Shown: positions 25,520 to 34,318 of the stretch, in pieces
Numbering within the stretch: position 1 is the first letter of the stretch
How the letters are laid out: each line of letters opens with the position of its first letter
NCBI RefSeq assembly: GCF_028368975.1
Contig: NZ_JAQNDM010000002.1
Span: 6,504,425 to 6,568,424 of the forward strand
DNA from: Stigmatella ashevillena
GTDB lineage: Bacteria; Myxococcota; Myxococcia; Myxococcales; Myxococcaceae
DNA: 64,000 nucleotides
Direction of reading: 5' to 3'
The notes under the pieces: model-generated
The model's input: the letters and a program-made list of their open reading frames with translations, nothing else
The model's database searches: none
Told to the model about the DNA's origin: nothing
Position numbers and translations under genes: made by a program

Positions 25520-27622
25520 CTAAGGGCTGGGCAGCAGACGTGAGCGGAGCCCCGACGAGACGACCCACAGCTGGTGGGAGGTGCGGGTGATGGCCACGTG
25601 GAGCTTTCGCCGGGATTCGTCCGCCTGGGGCCAGGCCCGCGCCGTGGCATCCGGGAGGATGACGTAGTCGAACTCGAGCCCCTTGATGCTCTCCACGTCC
25701 GTCACGTCCACGCCGGGCTCGAACGTGAAGCCGCCGTCCAGGACGAGCCGCACGGCGGACATGTCATTCACCACCTTATAGAAGGTGCGGGCCGCTTCCG
25801 GGGTGCTGGCGATGACGGCCACCGAGGCCTTCGGCTCCCGGTCGAGCAGGTCCTTCAGCGCATCGCGCACGAACAGCCAGGCCTGTGCCTCCTCCGGGAA
25901 GTGGTGGAAGCCCACCGGCACGCCTTCACGTCCCATCCGGGGCGAAGCCTCGGGGGCGAGCGGACCGAGCACGTGCCGCGCCAGCTCGATGACGGGCCGG
26001 GGACAGCGGTAGGACACCGAGAGCCGCACGGTGGCCGCGTCCTGGATGCCCAGCTCCGCCAGGGCCGCGGGCCAGCCCGCGAAGCTCGAAGAGGTCTGCT
26101 GCATCTCATCGCCCGCGAGCGTGCAGCTGCGCGTCTTGCCGAGCTGGCGGCCCATCACGGACAGCTCGAAGAGGGAGAAGTCCTCCGCCTCGTCGATGAC
26201 GGCGTGGGCCAGGGGGTCCGTGCCCAGGTGCCCGTGGCGGGCCTTGAGGAAGAGCAGGAGCGGCAGGTCCTCCACGTCCACGGTGTTCGCCAGCGAGTCC
26301 GGCGTGGAGTCCTCGATGGCGAGCCCATCCACCGTCTTCATGGCCTCCGGATCAAACCCATCGAACTCCCGCGTGAGCGGCGTGGCGAGCTGGAGCATGG
26401 TGTGGCGCACCGTGTCCTCGATGGCGGGCCAGGGCACGTCTTCTCTCGAGGTGGTCACCACCTCCTCGAGCAGCGTCCGGTCGGTGAGCAGCTCCGCGAG
26501 CTTGCGGCGCAGACGCTTGAAGCTGAGGTCCGTCAGCTTCTTCTTGCCGAGCCGCTTCTCCAGCACGGGCCGCAGCGCCGGGTGGCGCTTGAGCTTCGAG
26601 GCGAGGGCGGGCTTGTCGGAGGAGAGCGCGATGGACTTCAGCCCGAAGGCCGTGCAGGCCGAGGCATAGGCCCACGCGTCCAGCGTCTCCACGGAGACGT
26701 TGCGCAGCTCCAGCGGCGCGAGCAAGCGCCGGGACAGCCGCGCCAGCCCCTCTTCGGGCACCACCACCTTCATGCGGGAGGGGGCCGAGGCGGCCCTCAG
26801 GTTGAAGGTCAGCTGCGCCAGCCGGTGCAGGGCCACCGTCGTCTTGCCGCTGCCGGCGCTGCCCAGCACGAGCAGGGGCTTTTCCGGATGGGTCTGGAGC
26901 GCCTCGAACTGCTCGGTGTCGAGCTGGGCGGTGATGTCGAACCGGGCCGCGCGCCCCGCCTCGCCACTGCCAGTCCCCAGGCTGCCCGCGCGCACCGCCG
27001 TCCCCGCGCCTCCCGCGAGGGAGGACGTGGCCAGGGCGCCCACCTCGTGCCACTCGCCATTGGGGACGCGCTCGAGGTGGAGCGTGCCCGCGCGGATGCG
27101 GGTGAGCACCCCGCGCTCGATGACCACCAGCCGCCGGGCCTCCACTACCCCCTCGGACAGCCGCTCGCCGAACCACTCCTCGTAGTCGTCGCCCTCCGCG
27201 TATCCATAGAAGACGCGCGCCACGGGGGCGAACCGCCAGTCGATGATGCGCACGCTGCTGGCCGCATGGGTGAAGGTGGTCCGCCCCAGCAGGTACTCGT
27301 TCGTGCCACCCTCGTGCTTGCGCAGCCGCAGGTGCGCGAAGTAGGGCGTGTGAGGCTCGGGCAGTTGGGCGGTGTCCTTGCGCTCCAGGATGGCGCGCTC
27401 GGTGTCCATCTGCTGGAACAGCGCGGGCAGATCGCTCTCCACGGCGGTGCTCGCCTCGTCGCGCAGGTGGGTGAGCCGTGCCAGTGCCTCGCTCCGGCCC
27501 CGTTCCCGTCCGGCCTGCTGGCGCGCGGCCTCGATGGCCAGGAGCACCCGCTTCAGCAGGGCCTCCTCCTCGGCGATGAGGGCCCGCGCCTGCTCGCTGA
27601 GGCCTTCGGTCGGCTCGTTCAT
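25520..27622 (-). CDS. HelD/UvrD-like superfamily 1 helicase
   Basis: This 700-residue protein has the SF1A helicase layout interrupted by inserts: a coiled N-terminus, Walker A LGSAGSGKTTVALHRL (residues ~265-280), motif II AVIDEAEDFS, SVSYRCPRPVIEL, then near the C-terminus SIKGLEFDYVILPD and HVAITRTSHQLWV. An N-terminal coiled coil plus a WRFAPVARVFYGY region is typical of HelD-type proteins that release RNA polymerase from DNA, rather than DNA-repair UvrD. The start is an ATG with no strong ribosome site. It is divergent from the large membrane protein at 27747. Confidence 0.82.
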   Translation of the reverse strand: MNEPTEGLSEQARALIAEEEALLKRVLLAIEAARQQAGRERGRSEALARLTHLRDEASTAVESDLPALFQQMDTERAILERKDTAQLPEPHTPYFAHLRLRKHEGGTNEYLLGRTTFTHAASSVRIIDWRFAPVARVFYGYAEGDDYEEWFGERLSEGVVEARRLVVIERGVLTRIRAGTLHLERVPNGEWHEVGALATSSLAGGAGTAVRAGSLGTGSGEAGRAARFDITAQLDTEQFEALQTHPEKPLLVLGSAGSGKTTVALHRLAQLTFNLRAASAPSRMKVVVPEEGLARLSRRLLAPLELRNVSVETLDAWAYASACTAFGLKSIALSSDKPALASKLKRHPALRPVLEKRLGKKKLTDLSFKRLRRKLAELLTDRTLLEEVVTTSREDVPWPAIEDTVRHTMLQLATPLTREFDGFDPEAMKTVDGLAIEDSTPDSLANTVDVEDLPLLLFLKARHGHLGTDPLAHAVIDEAEDFSLFELSVMGRQLGKTRSCTLAGDEMQQTSSSFAGWPAALAELGIQDAATVRLSVSYRCPRPVIELARHVLGPLAPEASPRMGREGVPVGFHHFPEEAQAWLFVRDALKDLLDREPKASVAVIASTPEAARTFYKVVNDMSAVRLVLDGGFTFEPGVDVTDVESIKGLEFDYVILPDATARAWPQADESRRKLHVAITRTSHQLWVVSSGLRSRLLPSP

Positions 27623-27746
27623 GGGGGCTGAAGGTGCCGCCCGCGGCGGAAATGGTCAACCCCTTGGATTTCCTGGGGGATTTGCTAATTTAAGGGCTCG
27701 CGGATCCATTCTTGCCCCAGGCTGCGCCCCAGGGCACGGTCCGGCC

Positions 27747-30017
27747 ATGGCCGCTTCCCTTGTGTACCGCCGCCATGGCGGATCCCTCCAGGTCGACATT
27801 CCCCACTTCGACGCGCTCGTCGAGGCCGTCCGCATTCCCGAGACGCAGTGGATCGCCACCGCGTGCCCCATCGAGGGGCTGCACTGCGATCCGCGCTTCC
27901 TGGCCTTGCTGGACAGGGATGGCAACCGACGCATCCGGGTGGCGGAGCTGCGTGCCGCCGTGGACTACACGGCGAAGTTCCTCCAGTCGCGCAAAGGGGC
28001 GGATGCCAAGAGCGACGTGCTGGAGCTGGAGGCGCTCTCGGCCGAGGGGGCCCCGCTGAAGGCGGCGGCCCTGCGGGTGCTCGGGGTGCTGAAGTCCTCC
28101 GACATGGGGCGCATCTCCCTGGAGCAGGTGCTCGCCAGTGCGCCGGTGTTGCGCAAGGCGGGCGTCAACGGAGATGGCATCGTCGAGCCCGCGTTCCTTC
28201 CGGAAGCGGTGCGGCCTCTGGCCACGCGCATCATGGCCTCCTTCCCGGAGGTGAAGAACCGCGCGGAGCAGCCCGGCATTGACGTGGCCATGCTGCATCG
28301 CTTCCGCATGGAGCGGGCCGCGTTCCTGGCACACCAGGGAACGAAGAACGCCGTCCATGTGTGGGGCGAGGCGAGCCTGGGGCATGCCCAGCGCATCCGC
28401 GAGGTGAAGCCCCTGCTGGATGCGTACTTCCTGCAATGCCGCCTGGTGGCGGCCCAGCCGGATGCCGCCGCGAGCCTCAAGCTGCCCGTGAGCCGGGTCG
28501 AGGGCGTGCTCGGTGACACCGCCGCGCTGGAGAAGGCCGCGGCGCTGCTGCCCATCGCGGGGGCGAACCCGGCGGGTGTGCTCACCTGGTCCCGGCTCTT
28601 CCGGGGCCCGGCCTTCGAGGTCCTCGACGCCTTTCGCAAGGAGGTGGTCTTCCCCACGCTGGGCGAAGCGGAGACGCTGAGTGACGCGGAGTGGAGGAAG
28701 CTGTCCGCCCAGGCGGATGCCGTGCTGGCGTGGCAGGCCGCGTTCGACGCGAGCCCCGTGCGGGCGATGCTGTCCGAGCTGCCTTCGCTGGCCGAGGCGG
28801 ACCTGGACACGATCGAGGCGGCGAGCAAGGCGGATCTGGCGCTCAAGGAGGAACTGGATGCCATCACCGAGTTGGAGCGGCTCATTCTCTACCAGCGGTG
28901 GTTGCTGACGTTCGCCAACAACTTCATCAGCATGCCGGACCTCTACACCGCGAAGCGGCACGCGCTGTATGAGCAGGGGACGCTCATCCTCGGGGGGCGC
29001 AAGTACACGCTGGCGGTGCTCGTACGCGCCCACGATGAGCACGCGGCCCTGACCACCCAGGGCACCACGTGCATCCTCTACGTCAAGGTGGTGCCCAAGG
29101 ATGGGGCCGTGGGCTACGAGGTGGCGGTGCCCGTGACGCGGGGCCGCAGCACCCACCTGGAGGTGGGCAAGCGCGGCATCTTCCATGACGTGCAGGGCCA
29201 GGAGCACGACGCCATCGTCACCCAGGTGGTCCGTCAGCCCGTCTCCTTGTGGGAGGCGATGACGATGCCCTTCCAGCGCATTGGCCGCTTCATCACCTCG
29301 AAGGTGGAGGCGCTGGCGGCCTCGGGGGACAAGGCCTTCGATGAGCAACTGGAGAAGGGCTATGCCCATACCGTCCAGGCAGGGGCTGCGGTGGCCGCCG
29401 CGCCCACTGCGCCCGCCGCGCCCGCCGCGTCGGCTCCCGCGGCGGGGACGCCCGGAGGACTTGGAGGGCTCGTCGTCGCGGGAGGCATCGCGTTCGCGGC
29501 GCTCGGCTCGGCGTTGGCCTTCATCGTGTCGCAGGTCCGGTCGCTCTCGCTGGGAGACGTCTTCTCAGCGGTCATCATCATCGCCAGCATCGTCATGCTG
29601 CCCTCTGGCCTGCTCGGGTGGCTGAAGCTGCGCAACCGCAACCTGGCGCTGTTGCTGGAGGGCTCGGGGTGGGCGCTCAACGACCGGTTGATGCTCACGC
29701 GGGAGTTGGCCACGCTCATCACCCGGAAGCCCCGGTTGCCTCAGGGCGCCACGATTGATCACGCCGATCACCTCCGCTCGAGCCTGGAGCGCATCCGGGG
29801 CGAAGAGGACGAGAAGGACACGGAGGCGGAGGTGCCTGGGAGCGTGAAGCTCCTGGTGGTGCTGTTCATCTTCTTCGCGCTGCTCTGGCAGTTCCGCGCG
29901 CCCATGGCCCGTCTGGCGTGCGGCCGGGGCTGGCTGTCGGGCACCACCTGCGACGCGGTGTTGCCCTCGGTGGAAGAGCCGTCTGCAACGCAACGCGTTG
30001 CGCCCCCGGCGCCATGA
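27747..30017 (+). CDS. large membrane protein with EF-hand-like loops, unknown function
   Basis: The 756-residue protein starts at an ATG where the conserved-looking reading begins; 125 extra upstream codons in the frame are antisense to the helicase gene. Residues ~51-65 (LLDRDGNRRIRVAEL) and a later VNGDGIVEPAFL resemble EF-hand calcium loops. The long middle part is soluble and helical. After an alanine/proline linker (about 545-570), three hydrophobic segments follow: LVVAGGIAFAALGSALAF, AVIIIASIVMLPSG and LLVVLFIFFALLW, with the helical loop between. The C-terminus carries two cysteines. I recognise no named family, and the topology suggests a large cytoplasmic domain. Confidence 0.7.
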   Translation: MAASLVYRRHGGSLQVDIPHFDALVEAVRIPETQWIATACPIEGLHCDPRFLALLDRDGNRRIRVAELRAAVDYTAKFLQSRKGADAKSDVLELEALSAEGAPLKAAALRVLGVLKSSDMGRISLEQVLASAPVLRKAGVNGDGIVEPAFLPEAVRPLATRIMASFPEVKNRAEQPGIDVAMLHRFRMERAAFLAHQGTKNAVHVWGEASLGHAQRIREVKPLLDAYFLQCRLVAAQPDAAASLKLPVSRVEGVLGDTAALEKAAALLPIAGANPAGVLTWSRLFRGPAFEVLDAFRKEVVFPTLGEAETLSDAEWRKLSAQADAVLAWQAAFDASPVRAMLSELPSLAEADLDTIEAASKADLALKEELDAITELERLILYQRWLLTFANNFISMPDLYTAKRHALYEQGTLILGGRKYTLAVLVRAHDEHAALTTQGTTCILYVKVVPKDGAVGYEVAVPVTRGRSTHLEVGKRGIFHDVQGQEHDAIVTQVVRQPVSLWEAMTMPFQRIGRFITSKVEALAASGDKAFDEQLEKGYAHTVQAGAAVAAAPTAPAAPAASAPAAGTPGGLGGLVVAGGIAFAALGSALAFIVSQVRSLSLGDVFSAVIIIASIVMLPSGLLGWLKLRNRNLALLLEGSGWALNDRLMLTRELATLITRKPRLPQGATIDHADHLRSSLERIRGEEDEKDTEAEVPGSVKLLVVLFIFFALLWQFRAPMARLACGRGWLSGTTCDAVLPSVEEPSATQRVAPPAP

Positions 30018-30075
30018 CGCACCAGGACATTGCGTGAAACGAGCAAGAGTAGACTGAATTGCGAAAATGATTTAA

Positions 30076-30300
30076 CCCGAAAAACAGGTAGCCCTCCTCT
30101 CTACCGCGATTCCCTCGGAAGGGGAGCCGTGGGCCATTCGAGTTCAATGGCATCTCGGCTTCGTCTCCGACCCCCCGCACTTCGGCTTCGAGGTGCGTGG
30201 CTCGGGCGCCATCACGGGCCTGGGGGTGAACGGGGCGGAGGGCTGCAACTCGGGCTGTGAGGTCCCGAGGGTTTTTCAGTTGAGGATCGGACGCGGGGGC
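30076..30300 (+). pseudogene. possible truncated gene fragment (secreted-protein repeat)
   Basis: After a stop at 30073-30075 the frame is open without a credible start. It encodes EPWAIRVQWHLGFVSDPP followed by FEVRGSGAITGLGVNGAEGC, and then NSGCEV. The G-x-G-x-x-x-x-G plus paired Cys pattern resembles the small beta repeats of secreted myxobacterial lipoproteins. Similarity ends before the terminator hairpin at 30318. The upstream ~60 bases are AT-rich for this genome. Evidence is weak; it may instead be a non-coding leader. Confidence 0.25.
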
Positions 30301-30317
30301 CCCTTGCACCGCGTCAG

Positions 30318-30358
30318 GAGGGGTCGGCCATCGGGGGATGGGCCGGCCCCTCTTTTTT
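30318..30358 (+). terminator. rho-independent terminator
   Basis: GAGGGGTCGGCC and GGCCGGCCCCTC form a 12-bp stem with one G-T pair and a loop of about 11 bases, followed by a run of seven Ts. This is the clearest intrinsic terminator in the window. It lies 300 bases beyond the membrane-protein gene and 130 before the EF-hand gene, so it ends the upstream transcript or an unannotated short RNA. Confidence 0.75.
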
Positions 30359-30485
30359 TGGGTCACGGGCCGAGTGCCTGGCGCGCGTGCTTTGAGCGCC
30401 CGCAACGATTTCGAAGGGACGGGGTTTCGAGTCATCGCGGCGGCCAAACGCGGCTGTGCCGATGCTCAGACAGGAAACCAACGCC

Positions 30486-31343
30486 ATGACGCTGATCCGT
30501 TCTCGTTTTGTGGGTGCAGTCCTTTGTTCCTCTCTCCTCATGGGCAGCGTGGGCTGTGGCGATGAGGCCTCCAGCGAGGAAGCGCTCATCGTGGGAGAGG
30601 CCACAGCGGCCCTTACCAGCTCCGAGGAGGACGGCGAGGCGGGCGCGGAGGAGTCGGTGGGCTATGCGAGTGACGCGGAGCTGACGGCCGCCGCGGAAGA
30701 GGAGGCGGAGGCCACGCAGCCGGTGCCCGAAGAGGCGGGCAGCGTGTGTGATTTCGAGGCGAAGAAGCAGCAGGTGCGTGACGAGTACGACGCTGACGGG
30801 GATGGGAGCCTGAGCCGGAGCGAGCTGGCCACGTTGAAGAGGGAGCTCGATTTCACGCCGGTGCGTCCGCGCTTCGCACGCTTCGCGTGGCGTCTGCGCA
30901 CGAGCGCCTTCCTGCGCATCCGCTGGGTGTTCGACGAGAACGGGGACCGGCGGTTGTCAGAGGAGGAGCGCGCGGCGCTCGTGGATTCCTTCGAGGCGCG
31001 CTGCACCCGGCTGCGCCAGCAGGCCCTGGCCGCCTTTGACGCGAATGGCGACGGCACGTTGGAGGCGTCCGAGCGGGAGGCCGCGCGCCAGGCGGCCCGT
31101 GCGCGGCTGGTGGCGAAGTACCAGGAGGTGCTGGCCGAGTACGACAGCAACGGCAGTGGCACGCTGGATGTGGCCGAGCGGGCGCAGCTGCGCGCGGATC
31201 TCCTCGCTCAGGCTCGGAACCGGCGCGCGGCGGTCTTCGCGCAGTACGACACGAACGACGATGGCATGCTGAGCGCCGAGGAGAAGCAGGTGCTCGCGGC
31301 CGCCATCCGCCAGCGCATCGAGGAAGGCCGCTCGGCCAACTAA
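30486..31343 (+). CDS. EF-hand calcium-binding lipoprotein
   Basis: This 285-residue protein has a lipoprotein signal peptide ending MGSVGC (Cys20 or so), an acidic, disordered region to ~residue 85, then five EF-hand loops: DADGDGSLSRSE, DENGDRRLSEEE, DANGDGTLEASE, DSNGSGTLDVAE and DTNDDGMLSAEE. The loops keep the Asp at positions 1, 3 and 5 and Glu at 12 or nearly so. It would bind calcium at the cell surface, plausibly as a sensor or buffer for calcium-dependent exopolysaccharide or motility functions. The ATG at 30486 is preceded by AGGAAA; an ATG at 30456 is less likely. Confidence 0.88.
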   Translation: MTLIRSRFVGAVLCSSLLMGSVGCGDEASSEEALIVGEATAALTSSEEDGEAGAEESVGYASDAELTAAAEEEAEATQPVPEEAGSVCDFEAKKQQVRDEYDADGDGSLSRSELATLKRELDFTPVRPRFARFAWRLRTSAFLRIRWVFDENGDRRLSEEERAALVDSFEARCTRLRQQALAAFDANGDGTLEASEREAARQAARARLVAKYQEVLAEYDSNGSGTLDVAERAQLRADLLAQARNRRAAVFAQYDTNDDGMLSAEEKQVLAAAIRQRIEEGRSAN

Positions 31344-31368
31344 TCCCTTCGGGGAAAAGACGTGGGCG

Positions 31369-32589
31369 TCATGGCTTGTGACGGAGCAGAGGGAGCCCAG
31401 CCAAGTGGGCTTCGATGCACCCGCGATAGGTGGAACTGACCTGGCTGCGATGGGCTGCCCACTCGTCCATGCACTTCGTCACGAAGGTCTTCGCGAGCCC
31501 CTCGAAATCGACGTCATGTCCTTGGGCCTTGAGGTATTTGTCTACACGGCGAATGTGTCCCCACTCGATGCGCTCGGGCGAGCGTTCCTTCGCGAGGGGG
31601 AGCGCCAGCTGATCGCTGGGAAGGTATTGGCGCACACAAACGAAGTCGTACGCAGGCGAGAGCCGTGCTCGGCGGCCGTCCGGGTAGACAAGGGACCAAT
31701 TCTTCAGGTGCCCGTCCGTATTGCCTGAGAGCAACAAGAAGAGAACCCGGTGGAGGAACTCATGGAGATCGTTGGGTCCACACAGGTCACCGACGAGCCG
31801 TGCCAGTTGCTCCAGGCTCGCGCCTTGGTATTTCAAGTCCGGAGGCACTCCACGGATTTGCGCGAAGTCCTCTTGATGAATGCGTATCCCGTTGGCGTGC
31901 CGATCATACCGTTCGATGGCGAAGACGTTCTCTCCGAGTGCGGCAAATCGCGGGTCGAGTGACGCGATGGTGCTGACCGGAACGAGCTGATGGTGCGGCA
32001 CGGTCAACCCGCAGCGTGCGGCCCACTGCATGGTGAAGTGCTCGTTCTCCGGAAGCTCTGGGTAGACCACCGACCCGAACTTGAGAATCCAGCGTCCACC
32101 CTGCCCACTGAATGGCAGGGTAAACCGGCTGTCTTCGGAGCGGACTGCTGAGAACTTTAGTTGCACCCCGGCGAGCGAGAAGCGGAGGTTCGGCGTGGCA
32201 GAGGAGGGCGCACGCGGTGGCTCATCGAAAGTCTTGGTCCCAGGAGGGGGCACAGAGGCATCGCCAGATCGCCGGACCCGCACGGCTCCTGGCAGATCCT
32301 CACCGAGGAACGCGAGCTTCGCGGCAGCATCCTCGGTTCCAAGCTGTGCCTGGATGAGCTCGTCCAGCGCTCCCTCGGGGAGGAGGTTGGCGAAGAACGT
32401 AGGGAGCTGACCCGGATGAGCGGCCTGACGGAAGAAACGGTGGTGGCGGCGCTCTTCGAATTGCTGCCCCAGCACAGGGCGCTCGGCGTCCTCTGCATAG
32501 GTCTCATCGAGCAGGAAGGAGGCAATGGAGGTCGCCTCCTCGCGCAAGATCTTGCCGACGAGACGGTTCTCCAGGAAGACGTCGAGCAT
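31369..32589 (-). CDS. HipA-like serine/threonine kinase (toxin family)
   Basis: This 406-residue HipA-family kinase has an N-terminal HipA_N-type domain (VFLENRLVGKILREE; residues 63-72 PTFFANLLPE). Its kinase core contains FSLAGVQLKFS (137-147), the lysine strand GGRWILK (K170), PENEHF, the catalytic D292 in GNTDGHLKNWSL and the metal-binding D315 in SPAYDF. All kinase essentials are present, so it should phosphorylate a protein target; E. coli HipA phosphorylates GltX and causes dormancy. There is no HipB-like antitoxin or helix-turn-helix gene. Instead the start ATG overlaps the stop of a DUF262 gene by one base (TGATG), which makes a translationally coupled pair. A convergent EF-hand gene follows 25 bases away. 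GC content is a little lower than in the flanks. Confidence 0.85.
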   Translation of the reverse strand: MLDVFLENRLVGKILREEATSIASFLLDETYAEDAERPVLGQQFEERRHHRFFRQAAHPGQLPTFFANLLPEGALDELIQAQLGTEDAAAKLAFLGEDLPGAVRVRRSGDASVPPPGTKTFDEPPRAPSSATPNLRFSLAGVQLKFSAVRSEDSRFTLPFSGQGGRWILKFGSVVYPELPENEHFTMQWAARCGLTVPHHQLVPVSTIASLDPRFAALGENVFAIERYDRHANGIRIHQEDFAQIRGVPPDLKYQGASLEQLARLVGDLCGPNDLHEFLHRVLFLLLSGNTDGHLKNWSLVYPDGRRARLSPAYDFVCVRQYLPSDQLALPLAKERSPERIEWGHIRRVDKYLKAQGHDVDFEGLAKTFVTKCMDEWAAHRSQVSSTYRGCIEAHLAGLPLLRHKP

Positions 32590-34199
32590 CAGGCGCCCTC
32601 TTCCTCGAAATAGGCCTCGAGGGGTTGCCGGTCTTGGTCGCTGGAGTGCAGCCCTGCCGCATCCGTCAGGAAACGGCGCAGGTGGGTGAGGAGCTGTGCG
32701 GAGCGCAACGAGACGAACACTTGGGTGTCTCCGGTGGCCCACGCCCGGAGGCTGGGCCCGTCCAAGCCGTGCGATGCGAGAAGGGGCTCCGCCATCCCGG
32801 TGAGCAAGAAGGGATCCAACGGGATGTCCGTGGGATGGAGAAGGATCGACGCGATCGTCCGGTCGCTGCCCGGAAGGGACTCCACCTCGAAGAAGCCGTG
32901 TTGACGCTCGATGAGCGACGCGAGGGGTACATCCTTGCCAAGCGCTTCGCCGACGAGCACTTTGGGCTCCAGCGAGGCGAGGCTGATGTATTCCGTAGAG
33001 CGCCGTGCGCTTCGTCCCCCGACGAGGGGTTGGAGGGCGGAAGGCAGGTCTTCTTCAGTCACAGGACTCAGGAGCTTGAGGAGCCGCTGGACCGAGCCGT
33101 GCTCATCTTCGTCAATCGCCCTCCACTTCGGGAGGTCGAGATAATTGTCCGTACGGTGCTCTCTTGTCAGCGTGCCGCGCCAGAACCAGCGCACCAGCAG
33201 CTCCCGGTTACGGGGATGCGGAGCGGGGTGAAGCGAAAGGAACCGCGCCAACGCGGGAATGACCCCTGCGTAAGGAAGCCAGGACACATGCGGCACACCG
33301 GCATCGCCCGAGAGAGATTCGATGGTCAATGCGAGGCTTTTTGAGGTTCGTTCCAGCAACTCTGCGACGGGCTTGCCGTTGACTTGGTCTTGAAGCGGCT
33401 TGCGGGGATCCCCGCCTGCGACGGCGATGGCCGCCTTCTCGATTTGGCTGCCATCCAGTTCTCCGAAGCCGAGCTGGACAAGCTCATCCCTGACCCGGTC
33501 AATCGGTCCTTTCCCGCCCATCACGCTGGAGTGCAGCGCTTGGAAGACCTCGTGTTTCTCCAGTGCCCGGCCACGCTGGTTGACGCGCGCGAAGATTTCC
33601 TGGAGCAGCTGATCGTTCTGCCCATCGTACGGGATGAGGTAGGCAGGAACGGCATATTCACGCAGGCGGCTGGCGATGGCGTCTGCACGGTCGGACATCT
33701 CGGCGGAGATCGCTGTCTCGCGCAGCCACTTGTTCAGCACCGCCGAACTCGACAGCACATGGGTCGGAACCCAATAAGGAGGAGCGGATCGGCGGCGGGG
33801 CCCGGTGACGAACCGGTTGGCTTCCAGGTCGAAGAACAGTGGCCGGTAGGCGCCTGAGTGGTCCTCGAGCAAAGCCATGGCCAGCGTCACCAGACGTTGT
33901 TGCCCGTCTACTACCCAGAGCGCATCCGGAGTCTGGGGCACATTCGCGGCGAATCCACCCAGCATGATGTGAGCCGCCGGAGCCTCTCCCCGTGCGAGGA
34001 GCAGGGTTCCAATGGGGAATCCCGATTGGAGGCTGTCGAAGAGGAGCCGACGATCCTCGTCATTCCAGCGGAAGCCGCGCTGAAAATGCGGGATGCGGAC
34101 CCGGCCCTTGCGGATGGCGTCGAGCAGGGCCGAGACGCTGAAGGTCTTGGTCTCAAGCTCGGTCGGCACGAGGGTCGTTCCCGACGGCGTTTGGGGCAT
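32589..34199 (-). CDS. DUF262-domain protein (GmrSD N-terminal type)
   Basis: This 536-residue protein has the DUF262 (ParB/GmrS-like) domain at its N-terminus: IPHFQRGFRW (residues 36-45), then SGFPIGTLLLARGE and the DGQQR element in ALWVVDGQQRLVTL (~95-106). In GmrSD and related type IV restriction systems this domain binds and hydrolyses nucleotides and controls a C-terminal DUF1524 HNH nuclease. Here the HNH half is absent; the remaining 350 residues contain IFARVNQRGRALEKHEVFQA (typical of DUF262 proteins) and an unassigned C-terminal region. It directly precedes a HipA-like kinase with a one-base overlap. It probably senses or controls, with the kinase acting as effector; this is an inference. 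Confidence 0.85.
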   Translation of the reverse strand: MPQTPSGTTLVPTELETKTFSVSALLDAIRKGRVRIPHFQRGFRWNDEDRRLLFDSLQSGFPIGTLLLARGEAPAAHIMLGGFAANVPQTPDALWVVDGQQRLVTLAMALLEDHSGAYRPLFFDLEANRFVTGPRRRSAPPYWVPTHVLSSSAVLNKWLRETAISAEMSDRADAIASRLREYAVPAYLIPYDGQNDQLLQEIFARVNQRGRALEKHEVFQALHSSVMGGKGPIDRVRDELVQLGFGELDGSQIEKAAIAVAGGDPRKPLQDQVNGKPVAELLERTSKSLALTIESLSGDAGVPHVSWLPYAGVIPALARFLSLHPAPHPRNRELLVRWFWRGTLTREHRTDNYLDLPKWRAIDEDEHGSVQRLLKLLSPVTEEDLPSALQPLVGGRSARRSTEYISLASLEPKVLVGEALGKDVPLASLIERQHGFFEVESLPGSDRTIASILLHPTDIPLDPFLLTGMAEPLLASHGLDGPSLRAWATGDTQVFVSLRSAQLLTHLRRFLTDAAGLHSSDQDRQPLEAYFEEEGA

Positions 34200-34318
34200 G
34201 CCCTCAGCTTACCGCACTCCTCCGTGGGCTCAGACTTCTCCCGGCTCTGGACAGGCTCCCTGCGTTCAAGGAAGGTGGGCTTCGGCCCTCGCCCGCGCGG
34301 GTTGGCGCGCACGGAGAC

